From assembly GCF_900067135.1 (NCBI RefSeq), contig NZ_FJUR01000002.1, forward strand, positions 186,001-250,000: 64,000 bases of DNA, in the 5' to 3' direction. Positions 36,201-45,433 of this stretch are shown in pieces (the first letter of the stretch is position 1; each line of letters starts with the position of its first letter). The translations under genes and the position numbers were made by a program. Under the pieces are notes generated by a model, which was not told the DNA's origin, did not search any database, and was given only the letters and a program-made list of their open reading frames with translations. This stretch comes from Rhizobium sp. 9140. Its GTDB lineage: Bacteria > Pseudomonadota > Alphaproteobacteria > Rhizobiales > Rhizobiaceae.

Positions 36201-37055
36201 ATGATCGCCTGGGCGAAACGCACTATTCTTGTTTTCTGCGCAACGGATGCATTTGCTTCACGCCGCGATGTCTTCTCCGTCTCCCTACGCTCCGCTCTCG
36301 GCGTCGTCTTCGTGGGTGATATCCTCAATGTGATCGGCCATCTGGTGCTGGACGCGGTCGGGCTGCTGCCGTACCCGCTGGTACCGGCGGCAACGGTCGG
36401 CGTGCTCATCACGACGCTGCTCGGCACGCCGCTGATCTTCACCATCCTGTATATTATCGGGCTTGCGATCCACGATCTGTCGATCTCGCGGGCACGCTTC
36501 GAGGCGTTGAGCCGCACCGATCAGCTATCGGGTCTCCTCAATCGTCGTGCCTTTCTCGCAGCCTATGCCGAACACAAGGGCGAAGCCTCACTCGTTGTTT
36601 TCGACATCGACCGTTTCAAGGCGCTGAACGACAGTTTCGGGCATGAGGCAGGCGACCGCGCCATCGTCTCGGTCGCATCCGTCCTCAATGACAATTTTCA
36701 GCCACCGCATGTTCTCGCGCGTATTGGTGGCGAGGAGTTTGCGGTGCTCATTGTCGGCATGGAGGCTGCAGAGCGGATGGTGCTTGCCGGCGAGGCTGTG
36801 GTGCGTATTTCGCGCAACCCCATCAACCTCGGTGGCGTCGAAACCGCGGTGACTGTCTCCGCTGGTGTCGCCGAGTTTGCCCGCTATCAAGGCTTCGCGC
36901 AGCTATTTGCCGCCGCGGACAAGGCTCTCTACATCGCCAAGGCCTCGGGCCGAAACCTTATTCTGCACGCGGACGACATTCCGGAGCAGCTTCGCAACGA
37001 CGGCAATCATGCCCATGTTCTGCCGCCTGTCTTGCAGACTGGTGTCGGGAGATAG
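36201..37055 (+). CDS. Diguanylate cyclase (GGDEF domain) with membrane anchor
   Basis: 284 residues. Two hydrophobic segments at about 30-55 and 60-95, then a GGDEF domain (about 105-265): RTDQLSGLLNRRAFL, FDIDRFKALNDSFGHEAGD and the active-site variant GGEEF (about residue 178), which normally supports c-di-GMP synthesis. No RxxD inhibitory site is visible just upstream of GGEEF. AAGGAG stands about ten bases before the ATG. Stand-alone gene; the regulatory input is probably the membrane part or transcription through the dyad upstream. Confidence 0.88.
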   Translation: MIAWAKRTILVFCATDAFASRRDVFSVSLRSALGVVFVGDILNVIGHLVLDAVGLLPYPLVPAATVGVLITTLLGTPLIFTILYIIGLAIHDLSISRARFEALSRTDQLSGLLNRRAFLAAYAEHKGEASLVVFDIDRFKALNDSFGHEAGDRAIVSVASVLNDNFQPPHVLARIGGEEFAVLIVGMEAAERMVLAGEAVVRISRNPINLGGVETAVTVSAGVAEFARYQGFAQLFAAADKALYIAKASGRNLILHADDIPEQLRNDGNHAHVLPPVLQTGVGR

Positions 37056-37100
37056 CCTCTCTCACCCGTCGCGACATGGCTTGATGTCAGCCTTGCGACA

Positions 37101-38624
37101 TCACATCGTCGCCCCGATCTGCCAAGGAACGAACTCGTTCGCACCATAGCCGAGTTCCTCCGACTTCGAGCGCTCGCCGGAGGCGACGCGCAGCACGGTC
37201 TGGAAGATCTCGCGGCCTTTTTCCTCGATGCTGACGCCTTCGAGGACGTCGCCGCAATTGATGTCCATATCCTCTTCCATACGGCGGTAGAGATCGGAAT
37301 TGGTGGCAAGCTTGATCGACGGCGTCGGCTTGCAGCCATAGGCCGAACCGCGCCCCGTGGTAAACGCGATGACATTGGCGCCGCCGGCCACCTGGCCTGT
37401 TGCGGCAACCGGATCGTAGCCGGGCGTGTCCATGTAGACGAAACCCTTGCGGTCGATGCGCTCGGCATAGCCATAGACGCCGCGCAATGTCGATGTGCCG
37501 CCCTTCGCCACGGCACCGAGCGACTTTTCGAGAATCGTCGTCAATCCGCCGGCCTTATTGCCGGGTGATGGGTTGTTGTTCAGCTCGCCACCGGCGCGCG
37601 CCGCATAGTCTGTCCACCAGTCGATCAGATCGACGATCTTCTGCCCAACCGCCTCGCTTTCGGCCCGGCGGGTCAGCAGGTGTTCGGCCCCGAAGATCTC
37701 GGGCGTTTCCGACAGAATGGCCGTTCCGCCCTGCCGCACGAGCTGGTCCACCGCCGCGCCGAGCGCGGGATTGGCCGTCAGACCGGAATAGCCGTCGGAG
37801 CCGCCGCATTGCAGGGCCAGCGTGATTTCGGAGGCCGCAACCGTTTCCCGACGCGCCTTTGCGGCCACCGGCAGCAGATCGCGGATGCGTTCGACGCCGG
37901 CCTCGATCGAGCGGCGTGTTCCCCCGGTTTCCTGGATCGTCAGGCTCTGAAAATGATCGCCTTCGACGATGCCATATTGTTGCTTCAGGCGCGGGATCTG
38001 GAAGACCTCGCAGCCGAGGCCGACGAGAACGACGGCGGCAAGGTTGGGGTGTGTCGCATAACCCCACTGGGTGCGGGCAAGGATGTCGTACCCCTCGCCC
38101 TTCGAAGCCATGCCGCAGCCCGTGCCGTGGGTGAACGGAATGACGCCATCGATATCGGGGTAATCCTTAAGAATGCCGGACCGCTCGACCGCCTCGGCAA
38201 TGAAGCCGGCGACGGTGGCGGAACAGTTCACCGAAGACAGGATGCCGATATAGTTGCGTGTACCGACGCGTCCGTCCGGGCGGCGGAACCCCTGGAAGGT
38301 CTCCGGAACCTCGCCCGCCAGAAGGCCGCCGTCAGGCCGCGCCTCTGTGGCGAAGGCATAGTCGCGGGAAAAGTCGTGGATCGCGACATTGTGCTCGTGC
38401 ACCCAGTCTCCTGGCGCGATCGGAACGGAAGCGAAGCCGATGATCTGGCCGAACTTGCGGATCGGTTCGCCCTCGGCAATCGGCACGAGCGCGATCTTAT
38501 GCCCCTTGCCCACCGCACTGCGCGCTGCCACGCCGTTCTGCAGAATGTCGCCGTTCGAGACGCGGTCGATGGCGATGACCACGTTGTCGGCATCGTTGAG
38601 GCGCAGGATGCGGGGCGTCGGCAT
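37101..38624 (-). CDS. Altronate dehydratase family protein (UxaA type)
   Basis: 507 residues. N-terminal SAF-like domain (about 1-90) and a C-terminal UxaA/GarD domain with RVGTRNYIGILSSVNCSATV, PFTHGTGCGM, CGGSDGYSGLTANPALG and DTPGYDPVAATGQVAGGANV. The family dehydrates D-altronate to 2-keto-3-deoxy-gluconate (KDG) or D-galactarate. With the tagaturonate reductase-like enzyme and the Zn dehydrogenase in the same operon, altronate is the best guess. The start at 38624 follows the dehydrogenase stop by two bases, with GGAG upstream. Last gene of the operon starting at 43817. Confidence 0.85.
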   Translation of the reverse strand: MPTPRILRLNDADNVVIAIDRVSNGDILQNGVAARSAVGKGHKIALVPIAEGEPIRKFGQIIGFASVPIAPGDWVHEHNVAIHDFSRDYAFATEARPDGGLLAGEVPETFQGFRRPDGRVGTRNYIGILSSVNCSATVAGFIAEAVERSGILKDYPDIDGVIPFTHGTGCGMASKGEGYDILARTQWGYATHPNLAAVVLVGLGCEVFQIPRLKQQYGIVEGDHFQSLTIQETGGTRRSIEAGVERIRDLLPVAAKARRETVAASEITLALQCGGSDGYSGLTANPALGAAVDQLVRQGGTAILSETPEIFGAEHLLTRRAESEAVGQKIVDLIDWWTDYAARAGGELNNNPSPGNKAGGLTTILEKSLGAVAKGGTSTLRGVYGYAERIDRKGFVYMDTPGYDPVAATGQVAGGANVIAFTTGRGSAYGCKPTPSIKLATNSDLYRRMEEDMDINCGDVLEGVSIEEKGREIFQTVLRVASGERSKSEELGYGANEFVPWQIGATM

Positions 38625-38626
38625 GA

Positions 38627-39637
38627 TCAGATCTCCAGAATGGCTTTGATGGTGCCGGCTTCCGGGCGCAGCCACTGCGGAAACAGTTCCGGTCCGTCGG
38701 CAAGCGCGCCGCGATGGGTGATCAGGGCATCGACGGGGACGCGTCCGGCGGCCATCTGCCGCACCACTTCGGCAAAATCGTCGGCCTGGGCGTTGCGGCT
38801 GCCGAACAGCGTGGCCTCGCGCTTGTGAAACTCCGGGTCTGAGAAGGTGATGTCGGTGCGCACGACGCTGACGAGTACGTAGCGCCCGGCATGTGCCAAG
38901 AACCCGAACCCGCGCTGCATGGCTCCGGCATTACCGGTCGCGTCGATGACGACGTCGAAGAAGTCTCCGCCGGTCATGCGTGACGCCTCGGCTTCCGCCG
39001 AGGCATCCGCCATGATCATCGCATCGGCGCCAAGCCGGTCGAGCGTGAAGCCCAGACGATCCTCGCGGACATCCATGACCGTGACATGTGCGCCGCGCGC
39101 CTTGGCGAAGATGATCGCCGACATGCCGATGGGGCCGGAGCCGACGACGAGAACGCGGTCTTCGGCCGAAACGCTGCCGCGCTTCACGCCATGCGCGCCG
39201 ATGGCCAGGAATTCGATGGTGGCGGCGGCATCGAGGGAGGCGCCGCCTGCCGACACGACATTGCCTTCCGGCACACAGAGATATTCCGCCATGCCGCCAT
39301 CGCGGTGGACGCCGAGCACGGCGATGCTCTGGCAGGCATTCGATACGCCCTTCCGGCAGGCGTGGCAGGTGCCGCAGGAGAGGTAAGGCACGATATAGAC
39401 CGCCTCGCCTGCCTTCAAGGCACTGCCCTGCGGCGCGCTTTCCACCGTGCCGGACAGTTCATGCCCCATGACCCGGGGATATTCGAGAAACGGGTGCTTG
39501 CCCTGGAAGATGTGATAATCCGTGCCGCAGATGCCGACGCGGCGGATGCGGACCAGAACTTCGCCCTGCGCCGGAACGGGAACGGGGCGGTCGATGACCG
39601 AAAGACGGCCGGGCTCGTTGCAGATCAGGGCTCTCAT
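38627..39637 (-). CDS. Zinc-dependent alcohol dehydrogenase (L-galactonate/L-idonate 5-dehydrogenase-like)
   Basis: 336-residue medium-chain dehydrogenase. Catalytic zinc site GICGTDYHIFQG and GHELSGTVE; structural zinc cysteines in YLSCGTCHACRKGVSNAC; NAD site VVGSGPIGMSA (about residue 165). Resembles the group that oxidises L-galactonate to D-tagaturonate (YjjN/LgoD) or idonate. In this operon the product would be reduced to altronate by the 42663 protein and dehydrated by the 37101 protein. The specific substrate is an inference from context. Confidence 0.82.
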   Translation of the reverse strand: MRALICNEPGRLSVIDRPVPVPAQGEVLVRIRRVGICGTDYHIFQGKHPFLEYPRVMGHELSGTVESAPQGSALKAGEAVYIVPYLSCGTCHACRKGVSNACQSIAVLGVHRDGGMAEYLCVPEGNVVSAGGASLDAAATIEFLAIGAHGVKRGSVSAEDRVLVVGSGPIGMSAIIFAKARGAHVTVMDVREDRLGFTLDRLGADAMIMADASAEAEASRMTGGDFFDVVIDATGNAGAMQRGFGFLAHAGRYVLVSVVRTDITFSDPEFHKREATLFGSRNAQADDFAEVVRQMAAGRVPVDALITHRGALADGPELFPQWLRPEAGTIKAILEI

Positions 39638-39715
39638 AGCATCACCTTCGCAGATCGTTCGCAGTCTCTTCCGAATGCGGAAGCCGGACGACCGGCTTCC
39701 GCGATATCGCCGTGA

Positions 39716-40528
39716 TCAGGTCTTGGGCAGGGTCGCCGGCAGCGGCACGCCCGTGTAGCGGTTGTAGATCTCGCTGAGCTTCCCGTTCTTCAGGTTCTCG
39801 GCGATGACCTCGTTCAGCTTGGCCTTCAGCGTGTCATCGCCCTTGCGCAGCCCGATCGCGTAGGGGTTGGTCTTCAGCACGATCTTGAGCGTCAGCGGAT
39901 CGGCCGTGCGGCGCTGGTTGACCGCCGACATGATCTGCGGCGAGGATGCCATGACGTCGACCTGGCCGGAGACGAGAGCCGTGACGAGCGTCGCATCATC
40001 ATCGTAGCGCGTCAGCTGCGCGCCCGGCAGCTTGGCCGTCGCTTCGAGATCGTTCGTCGAGCCGCGCGTCGTGCCGACCTGTACGCCGTTGAGATCCTCC
40101 GGCTTGGTCACGTTTGCACCAGCAGAACCGGCCGCAACCACGATCTGGATGACGCCATAGGCATCGGTGAAGTCGATCACCTTCTTGCGCTCCGCGTTGA
40201 CGCTGAACGAGGCCATGACGATGTCGGCCTGGCCGGTCAGGAGTGCGGGAACCCGGTTCGGGCCGGTGACCTGCACCAGTTCCAGTTCGACGCCGAGCGC
40301 TTCGGCAACCAGACGGGCACTCTCGATGTCCGAACCCGTGGGCTGCATCTGCGCGTCCGTCATGCCAAAGGGTGGCGAGCCCAGATCGACCGCGATGCGG
40401 ATCTTGCCGCGCTGCTGGATGTCGGCCAGCGTGTCGGCCATGGCGTTCGAGCCGCCGAGCAACGGCAGGCCGACGATGAGGGCGAAGGCCGCCGCGGAGA
40501 CGGTGGCAAGCAGGTTACGTCTGTTCAT
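39716..40528 (-). CDS. Polar-amino-acid-type ABC transporter substrate-binding protein
   Basis: 270 residues, family 3 solute-binding protein (SBP_bac_3). Signal peptide MNRRNLLATVSAAAFALIVG; mature part has IRIAVDLGSPPFGMTD, DIVMASFSVNAERKKVIDFTDAY and VGTTRGSTNDLEA, the family blocks. Normally such proteins bind amino acids or opines. Here it sits between sugar-acid enzymes, so the ligand may be an aldonate rather than an amino acid (inference). A good GGAGG site precedes the start. Confidence 0.9.
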   Translation of the reverse strand: MNRRNLLATVSAAAFALIVGLPLLGGSNAMADTLADIQQRGKIRIAVDLGSPPFGMTDAQMQPTGSDIESARLVAEALGVELELVQVTGPNRVPALLTGQADIVMASFSVNAERKKVIDFTDAYGVIQIVVAAGSAGANVTKPEDLNGVQVGTTRGSTNDLEATAKLPGAQLTRYDDDATLVTALVSGQVDVMASSPQIMSAVNQRRTADPLTLKIVLKTNPYAIGLRKGDDTLKAKLNEVIAENLKNGKLSEIYNRYTGVPLPATLPKT

Positions 40529-40597
40529 GGTATTTCCTCCCGGTTGAAAGACTGTAGAGCGTTTGCGGGTCCTTGCCTTTACGCAAGACGTCTTGCT

Positions 40598-41309
<712 letters not shown>

Positions 41310-41326
<17 letters not shown>

Positions 41327-41969
41327 TGAGCTTCCTTTCAAGCTTCCGGCTCCACATGGACAACGGGAAGCAGATCGCAAAGTAGAACGCTGCCACCACC
41401 ATGAAGACGGTGAACGGTTCGAAGATGGAGTTGTTGATGAGCTTGCCGGCCTGGGCGAGCTCGATGAAGCCGATGACCGACGCCAGAGACGTGTTCTTCA
41501 CGATCTGCACCAGGAAGCCGACCGTGGGTGGTGTCGCGATGCGCAGCGCCTGCGGCAGGATGACCCGGGTCATGCGCTGCCAGCGCGTCAGCGCCAGACA
41601 TTCGGCGGCCTCCCACTGGGTCTTCGGCACGGCCTCGATGCAGCCGCGCCAGATTTCGGCAAGGAAGCCGGAGGCGTAGATGGTCAGACCCGCACCCGCC
41701 GCAAGGATGGCGGGAAAACCGGGACCGGCAAAGATGGCGATGCCGTAATAGATGAGAAACAGAAGGATCAGCAGGGGCGTACCCTGCACGATCTGGATGT
41801 AGGTGCCGGCCGCCCGCCGCAGAAGTTTCGACGGTCCGATGCGGGCGAGCATGACACCGAAGCCGAGCAGACCGCCGCCGATGAAGGCGATGGCCGAAAG
41901 GCCGAGCGTCCAAAGAGCGGCCCATGCCAGGAATTCGACGTGGAGCAGGCTGAATGTGGGTGTCGTCAT
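41310..41969 (-). CDS. Polar-amino-acid-type ABC transporter permease
   Basis: 219 residues, about five membrane helices. The HisMQ-type loop is AEIWRGCIEAVPKTQWEAAECLALTRWQRMTRVILPQALR near residues 95-140, with the EAA-like contact to the ATPase. The start at 41969 is the first ATG after the upstream permease stop (13-base gap). Forms a heterodimer with the 41983 permease. Confidence 0.9.
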
Positions 41970-41982
41970 CACAGGGGCCGCC

Positions 41983-42666
41983 TCACAATGTCGTGCCGAG
42001 CTTGCGCCGGCGGGTAAAGGCTGCCTGCGCAAAGGCGGTGAAGGCGCCGCGCATCACGAAGGACAGGACGAGATAGATGATGCCGACGACGATGTAGGTC
42101 TCGAATGCGCGGAAGGTGCCCGACTGGATGCGGTTGGCGACGGCGGTCAGCTCCTCGGCGGAAATCTGCGAGGTGATCGAGGATGCCAGCATCAGCAGCA
42201 CGTATTGGCTGGTCAGGGACGGATAGACCCGCTCGATGGCCGGGCGTACGATCACGTGCCAGTAGATCTGCGGTTTCGAAAGCCCGAGACACTCCGCCGC
42301 TTCGACCTGCGAGCGGTGAATGGACTGAAGCCCGGCCCGCACGATCTCGCAGGTATAGGCACCGACATTGACGGTAAGCGCGATCATGGCCGCGAGATTG
42401 GCGGAGACGCGGATGCCGAGCGTGGCGATGCCGAAATAGATGATGAACACCTGCACCAGCAGCGGCGTGTTGCGGATCACCTCGACATAGGCCGCCACGA
42501 TCGCCTTGATGACCGGCGATCCGTCGGCTCGCCCGATGGCACAGAGCGTGCCCACAATGAAGCCGGCGACCGTCGCGACGGCGGATAACTGCAGCGTCAG
42601 AACCGCGCCCCAGAGGAAATCCGGCCAGTACGGCAGAAGCGCTGAGAAATCGAACGTATAGGTCAT
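41983..42666 (-). CDS. Polar-amino-acid-type ABC transporter permease
   Basis: 227 residues, HisMQ family. VEVIRNTPLLVQVFIIYFG and CEIVRAGLQSIHRSQVEAAECLGLSKPQIYWHVIVRPAI are the conserved regions. The start overlaps the stop of the UxaB-like gene by four bases (ATGA), which fuses transport and metabolism into one transcript. Confidence 0.92.
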   Translation of the reverse strand: MTYTFDFSALLPYWPDFLWGAVLTLQLSAVATVAGFIVGTLCAIGRADGSPVIKAIVAAYVEVIRNTPLLVQVFIIYFGIATLGIRVSANLAAMIALTVNVGAYTCEIVRAGLQSIHRSQVEAAECLGLSKPQIYWHVIVRPAIERVYPSLTSQYVLLMLASSITSQISAEELTAVANRIQSGTFRAFETYIVVGIIYLVLSFVMRGAFTAFAQAAFTRRRKLGTTL

Positions 42667-43817
42667 GCCTTTGCCCTCTCCGTTTCATGCCTTGTGACGG
42701 TCTGCCCGGCGATGAGGCCACGGAGGATCGGGGCTGCCGGCGTCGTGCCGGTTTCCGCCACCCAGTCAAGGAAGGCGCCGATTCGCCTCTCGATCTTGAC
42801 GACGTGGTTCTGGGCGATGTCTGCGACACGGTGATCGAGGAACGGGTTGTCGAACCGCTCCAGCGTCACCTCCACATAGGCTTTCGCGGCGTCGGCCATG
42901 CCATGCGCGGCAAAGCCAGGCACGACCTCCTGCCCATAGACGGCAAGCAGCCGATCGCGGATCGCCGCGTCCTGCAACAGGACCCGGACCGTCTCGTCCT
43001 GTGTGCGATCTTCGCGCAGCCAGATGTCTGCGAGGACCGTGTGGCCGAGATTGAGGATATGCAGCTTCAGCCGCTCATAGGGTTCGAGATCGTTGGTCAG
43101 GACGACGGACGGATGGTCGAACGGGAGCGTCAGACCCGGCTTCGCCTCGATCGCCCAGAGCGCGTAGGGCTCGGCGACAGCACCAACAGGCTCGATCGGC
43201 TCGGAGACGATGCGGTCCACGAGCGTGTTGGCGAAGACGACCTCGGTCACGACGTAGCGGAGGAACGCCTCGTCTGCGCCGGCCTCGGCGGCGAGCGTGA
43301 GAACGGCTTGCTGCAGAATGTCGCCATTGCGGTTCAAAAGCTCGCACGGCAGAACCGTAAGTGGACCGCCCTGCGCCTGCCAGCGATGAAGAAGCAGAGC
43401 CGCAAGCTTGCCCACGAACGAGGTGGGGATGCGTCCTGAGAAAAGCGTGTCGCCGCGATCATCCGTAGACAATTCGTAACCGCGATCACCAGTGTTGGAG
43501 ACGACGAAAGCGGCGTCGTTCGCAAAGAGTGCCTTCAGCTTTGCCCAATCGGCAAGCGCGGAGATGCCGCCATCGACCGATGTGACGGAGATCCGGCGCC
43601 CGACCTTCCGGCCGGCCTCGATGCCGCGGATAATGACCGGATAGCCTTGCGGATGTCCGAAGGCGGCCACACGGCCGGCGCGTTCCGCGGAACCCGAAAC
43701 CTGGACGATGGTGATCGGACCGATCGCCTGACCAGCCTCGCGCGCCTCGTGAACGAAGAGATCGACATGCGCCTGAAGAAACCGGCTGGTTCCGAACTGA
43801 ATGATGCGCGTGCTCAT
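42663..43817 (-). CDS. Mannitol dehydrogenase family oxidoreductase (tagaturonate reductase/UxaB-like)
   Basis: 384 residues. N-terminal Rossmann part starts RIIQFGTSRFLQAHVDLFVHEA, and the C-terminal mannitol-DH domain has LKLHILNLGHTVLADIWLRE with the catalytic lysine region (about residue 245). This family includes D-tagaturonate and D-fructuronate reductases. With a UxaA-type dehydratase in the operon, reduction of D-tagaturonate to D-altronate is likely. The start at 43817 gives the canonical N-terminus; the open frame reaches 44090 but crosses the promoter region. First gene of the operon. Confidence 0.85.
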   Translation of the reverse strand: MSTRIIQFGTSRFLQAHVDLFVHEAREAGQAIGPITIVQVSGSAERAGRVAAFGHPQGYPVIIRGIEAGRKVGRRISVTSVDGGISALADWAKLKALFANDAAFVVSNTGDRGYELSTDDRGDTLFSGRIPTSFVGKLAALLLHRWQAQGGPLTVLPCELLNRNGDILQQAVLTLAAEAGADEAFLRYVVTEVVFANTLVDRIVSEPIEPVGAVAEPYALWAIEAKPGLTLPFDHPSVVLTNDLEPYERLKLHILNLGHTVLADIWLREDRTQDETVRVLLQDAAIRDRLLAVYGQEVVPGFAAHGMADAAKAYVEVTLERFDNPFLDHRVADIAQNHVVKIERRIGAFLDWVAETGTTPAAPILRGLIAGQTVTRHETERAKA

Positions 43818-43982
43818 AGGCAAAGCTCTGACGTCGCAAAACCTGAAGGCACGCGACAGGTGAAGAACATGGCGCTGCACGCGGTTCTGCTGATGTTCAA
43901 TCTGTTCATGCGTTAGATCCTCCTCAGGCTCTCCCTTGCGTTTTATATACAAAAAACAAACTGCCGTGCAAAGCTTTATTTT

Positions 43983-44002
43983 GTTTATTTTATGCAATAA
44001 AC
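43983..44002. promoter_or_regulatory. Operator candidate between UxaB-like operon and GntR gene
   Basis: Dyad GTTTATT-N6-AATAAAC with perfect 7-base arms, in an AT-rich island 39 bases before the GntR start and about 165 bases upstream of the UxaB-like gene. Position fits control of both divergent transcripts by the GntR protein (inference). Confidence 0.55.
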
Positions 44003-44041
44003 AGGAAGATGCCGACATGGGGACCGGAGGAGGGGTTTTGA

Positions 44042-44968
44042 ATGAAGGGAAATGCGGTCTACAAGCGGAGTTATAACGGCTGCCTCGCAATCTGCGGGAG
44101 CCTGCCGCTCGGCGCCGAGATGCCCTCCGAGAACGAACTTTCGCAGTCGCTTGCCGTCAGCCGCACCACGATCCGCACCGTCATGACCGGGCTTGAGGCG
44201 GCTGGCATCCTTCGTCGCGAAGGCGGCGCACGCCGGCTGTCTCGCCACCCTGCGCCAGACGATGCCTTTCCCGATACGCAGACCCTGTCGACCAGCGCCA
44301 CCGTCGAGCGTCGTTTTCTGGAATGGATATTGGACGGCCATATCGGGCCGGGTCATCTTCTGACGGCTGCGGAACTCGCGCGACAGTTCGGCACATCGAC
44401 CACGATCATCCGTGAACACCTGCCGCATTTCCAGCATTTCGGCCTCATCGAGCGGCGTCCGAATAGCGCCTGGCTCTTCAAGGGCGTCACGCCGGCCTTT
44501 GCAAACGAGATCTACGAGGTCCGTGAAATGTTCGAGCTGCGCGCCGCGCGTAGCTTCATCGATCTGTCCGACGATTCCGGGTCATGGCGGCGCATGCGGA
44601 CGATCGAGGCGGAGCATCGGGCACTGCTGGCAAACATCGACACGGATTACGGGCTGTTTCCGGATTTGGACGAACGCCTGCACCGCACCGTCCACGAGAC
44701 TGCCGATAACCGGTTCATCAAGGATTTCTACGACATCATCTCGATGCTCTTCCACTACAATGCCCAGTGGGATGCGGAAGATGAGAAGCAGCGCACCTTC
44801 ACCGCGCTGACCGAGCACCTTGCTTATATCGAAGCGCTGCTGCGCCGCGACCTCAAGGCCATCGATCGCGCCTGCCGCCAGCACCTGAAGACGGCACGCT
44901 CCAATCTGTTGCGCTCGATCGACCTGCGCATGAAGGTGCCTCAGGCCCCGGATGTATCACCCGCGTGA
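44042..44968 (+). CDS. GntR/FCD regulator with two winged-helix domains
   Basis: 308 residues. A first GntR-type winged helix lies at about residues 12-65 (LPLGAEMPSENELSQSLAVS then RTTIRTVMTGLEAAGILRREGG). A second one follows at about 85-140 (DGHIGPGHLLTAAELARQFG then TSTTIIREHLPHFQHFGLIERR). Then an FCD ligand-binding domain starts with EIYEVREMFELRAARSF and has helical metal/ligand-site residues such as DERLHRTVHE. Usual FadR/FCD proteins have one winged helix and about 230-250 residues. GGAGGAGGGG precedes the ATG by six bases. Divergent from the sugar-acid operon, which it probably represses. Confidence 0.85.
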   Translation: MKGNAVYKRSYNGCLAICGSLPLGAEMPSENELSQSLAVSRTTIRTVMTGLEAAGILRREGGARRLSRHPAPDDAFPDTQTLSTSATVERRFLEWILDGHIGPGHLLTAAELARQFGTSTTIIREHLPHFQHFGLIERRPNSAWLFKGVTPAFANEIYEVREMFELRAARSFIDLSDDSGSWRRMRTIEAEHRALLANIDTDYGLFPDLDERLHRTVHETADNRFIKDFYDIISMLFHYNAQWDAEDEKQRTFTALTEHLAYIEALLRRDLKAIDRACRQHLKTARSNLLRSIDLRMKVPQAPDVSPA

Positions 44969-45036
44969 ATCGGACGTGCCTGACCGATTCATAAGTTTGG
45001 TTGGACGCTTTCTCCGCCACGGGCGATTCTCGCCGC

Positions 45037-45321
45037 ATGAACCAGCACCCCTATTATCTCTATATCGAACGCACCCAGCCGGCGAAAAACATGGCCCGGT
45101 TCTACGCCCTGTCGATCGAGCCTTCCTTGTTCGGCAAGACGTCCCTCGTCCGCCGATGGGGGCGGATCGGGACGACGGGGCACGAGAAGATCCACTTGTT
45201 CGAGGACGAGGCAGCAGCCGTCATGCTCTTCCTGCAGGTCGCACGGCAGAAGCGGCAGAGAGGGTATGGTCCGAGACCCGCCACATCCAGCCGGATGCCT
45301 GCCGCGTATTGTCCATCATAG
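45037..45321 (+). CDS. WGR domain protein
   Basis: 94 residues. The WGR core is YALSIEPSLFGKTSLVRRWGRIGTTGHEKIHLFEDEAAAVMLFLQV (about residues 22-67). WGR domains are associated with nucleic-acid binding (PARP, MolR-like proteins); stand-alone copies are common in rhizobia and their role is unknown. The ATG at 45037 begins MNQHPYYLYIERT; a TTG twelve codons earlier is possible. Lies between the GntR gene and the LOV kinase, with 112 bases to the latter. Confidence 0.82.
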   Translation: MNQHPYYLYIERTQPAKNMARFYALSIEPSLFGKTSLVRRWGRIGTTGHEKIHLFEDEAAAVMLFLQVARQKRQRGYGPRPATSSRMPAAYCPS

Positions 45322-45363
45322 TCGATCACGTTCGCTCGCAGTTCCGCAGAGTGTCAGATGGCC

Positions 45364-45388
45364 GGAACAAACGGCGCTATGTGGCATT
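45364..45388 (+). promoter_or_regulatory. Candidate RpoE2/EcfG-type promoter before the LOV kinase
   Basis: GGAAC at 45364-45368 and TT at 45387-45388 with an 18-base spacer, 45 bases upstream of the kinase start. Fits the GGAAC-N18/19-TT pattern of rhizobial general-stress promoters, but the pattern is short. Confidence 0.35.
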
Positions 45389-45433
45389 ATGAGTGGCCGT
45401 TGTAATTGCATCCTTTCGGCGCCTGGAGTACGC

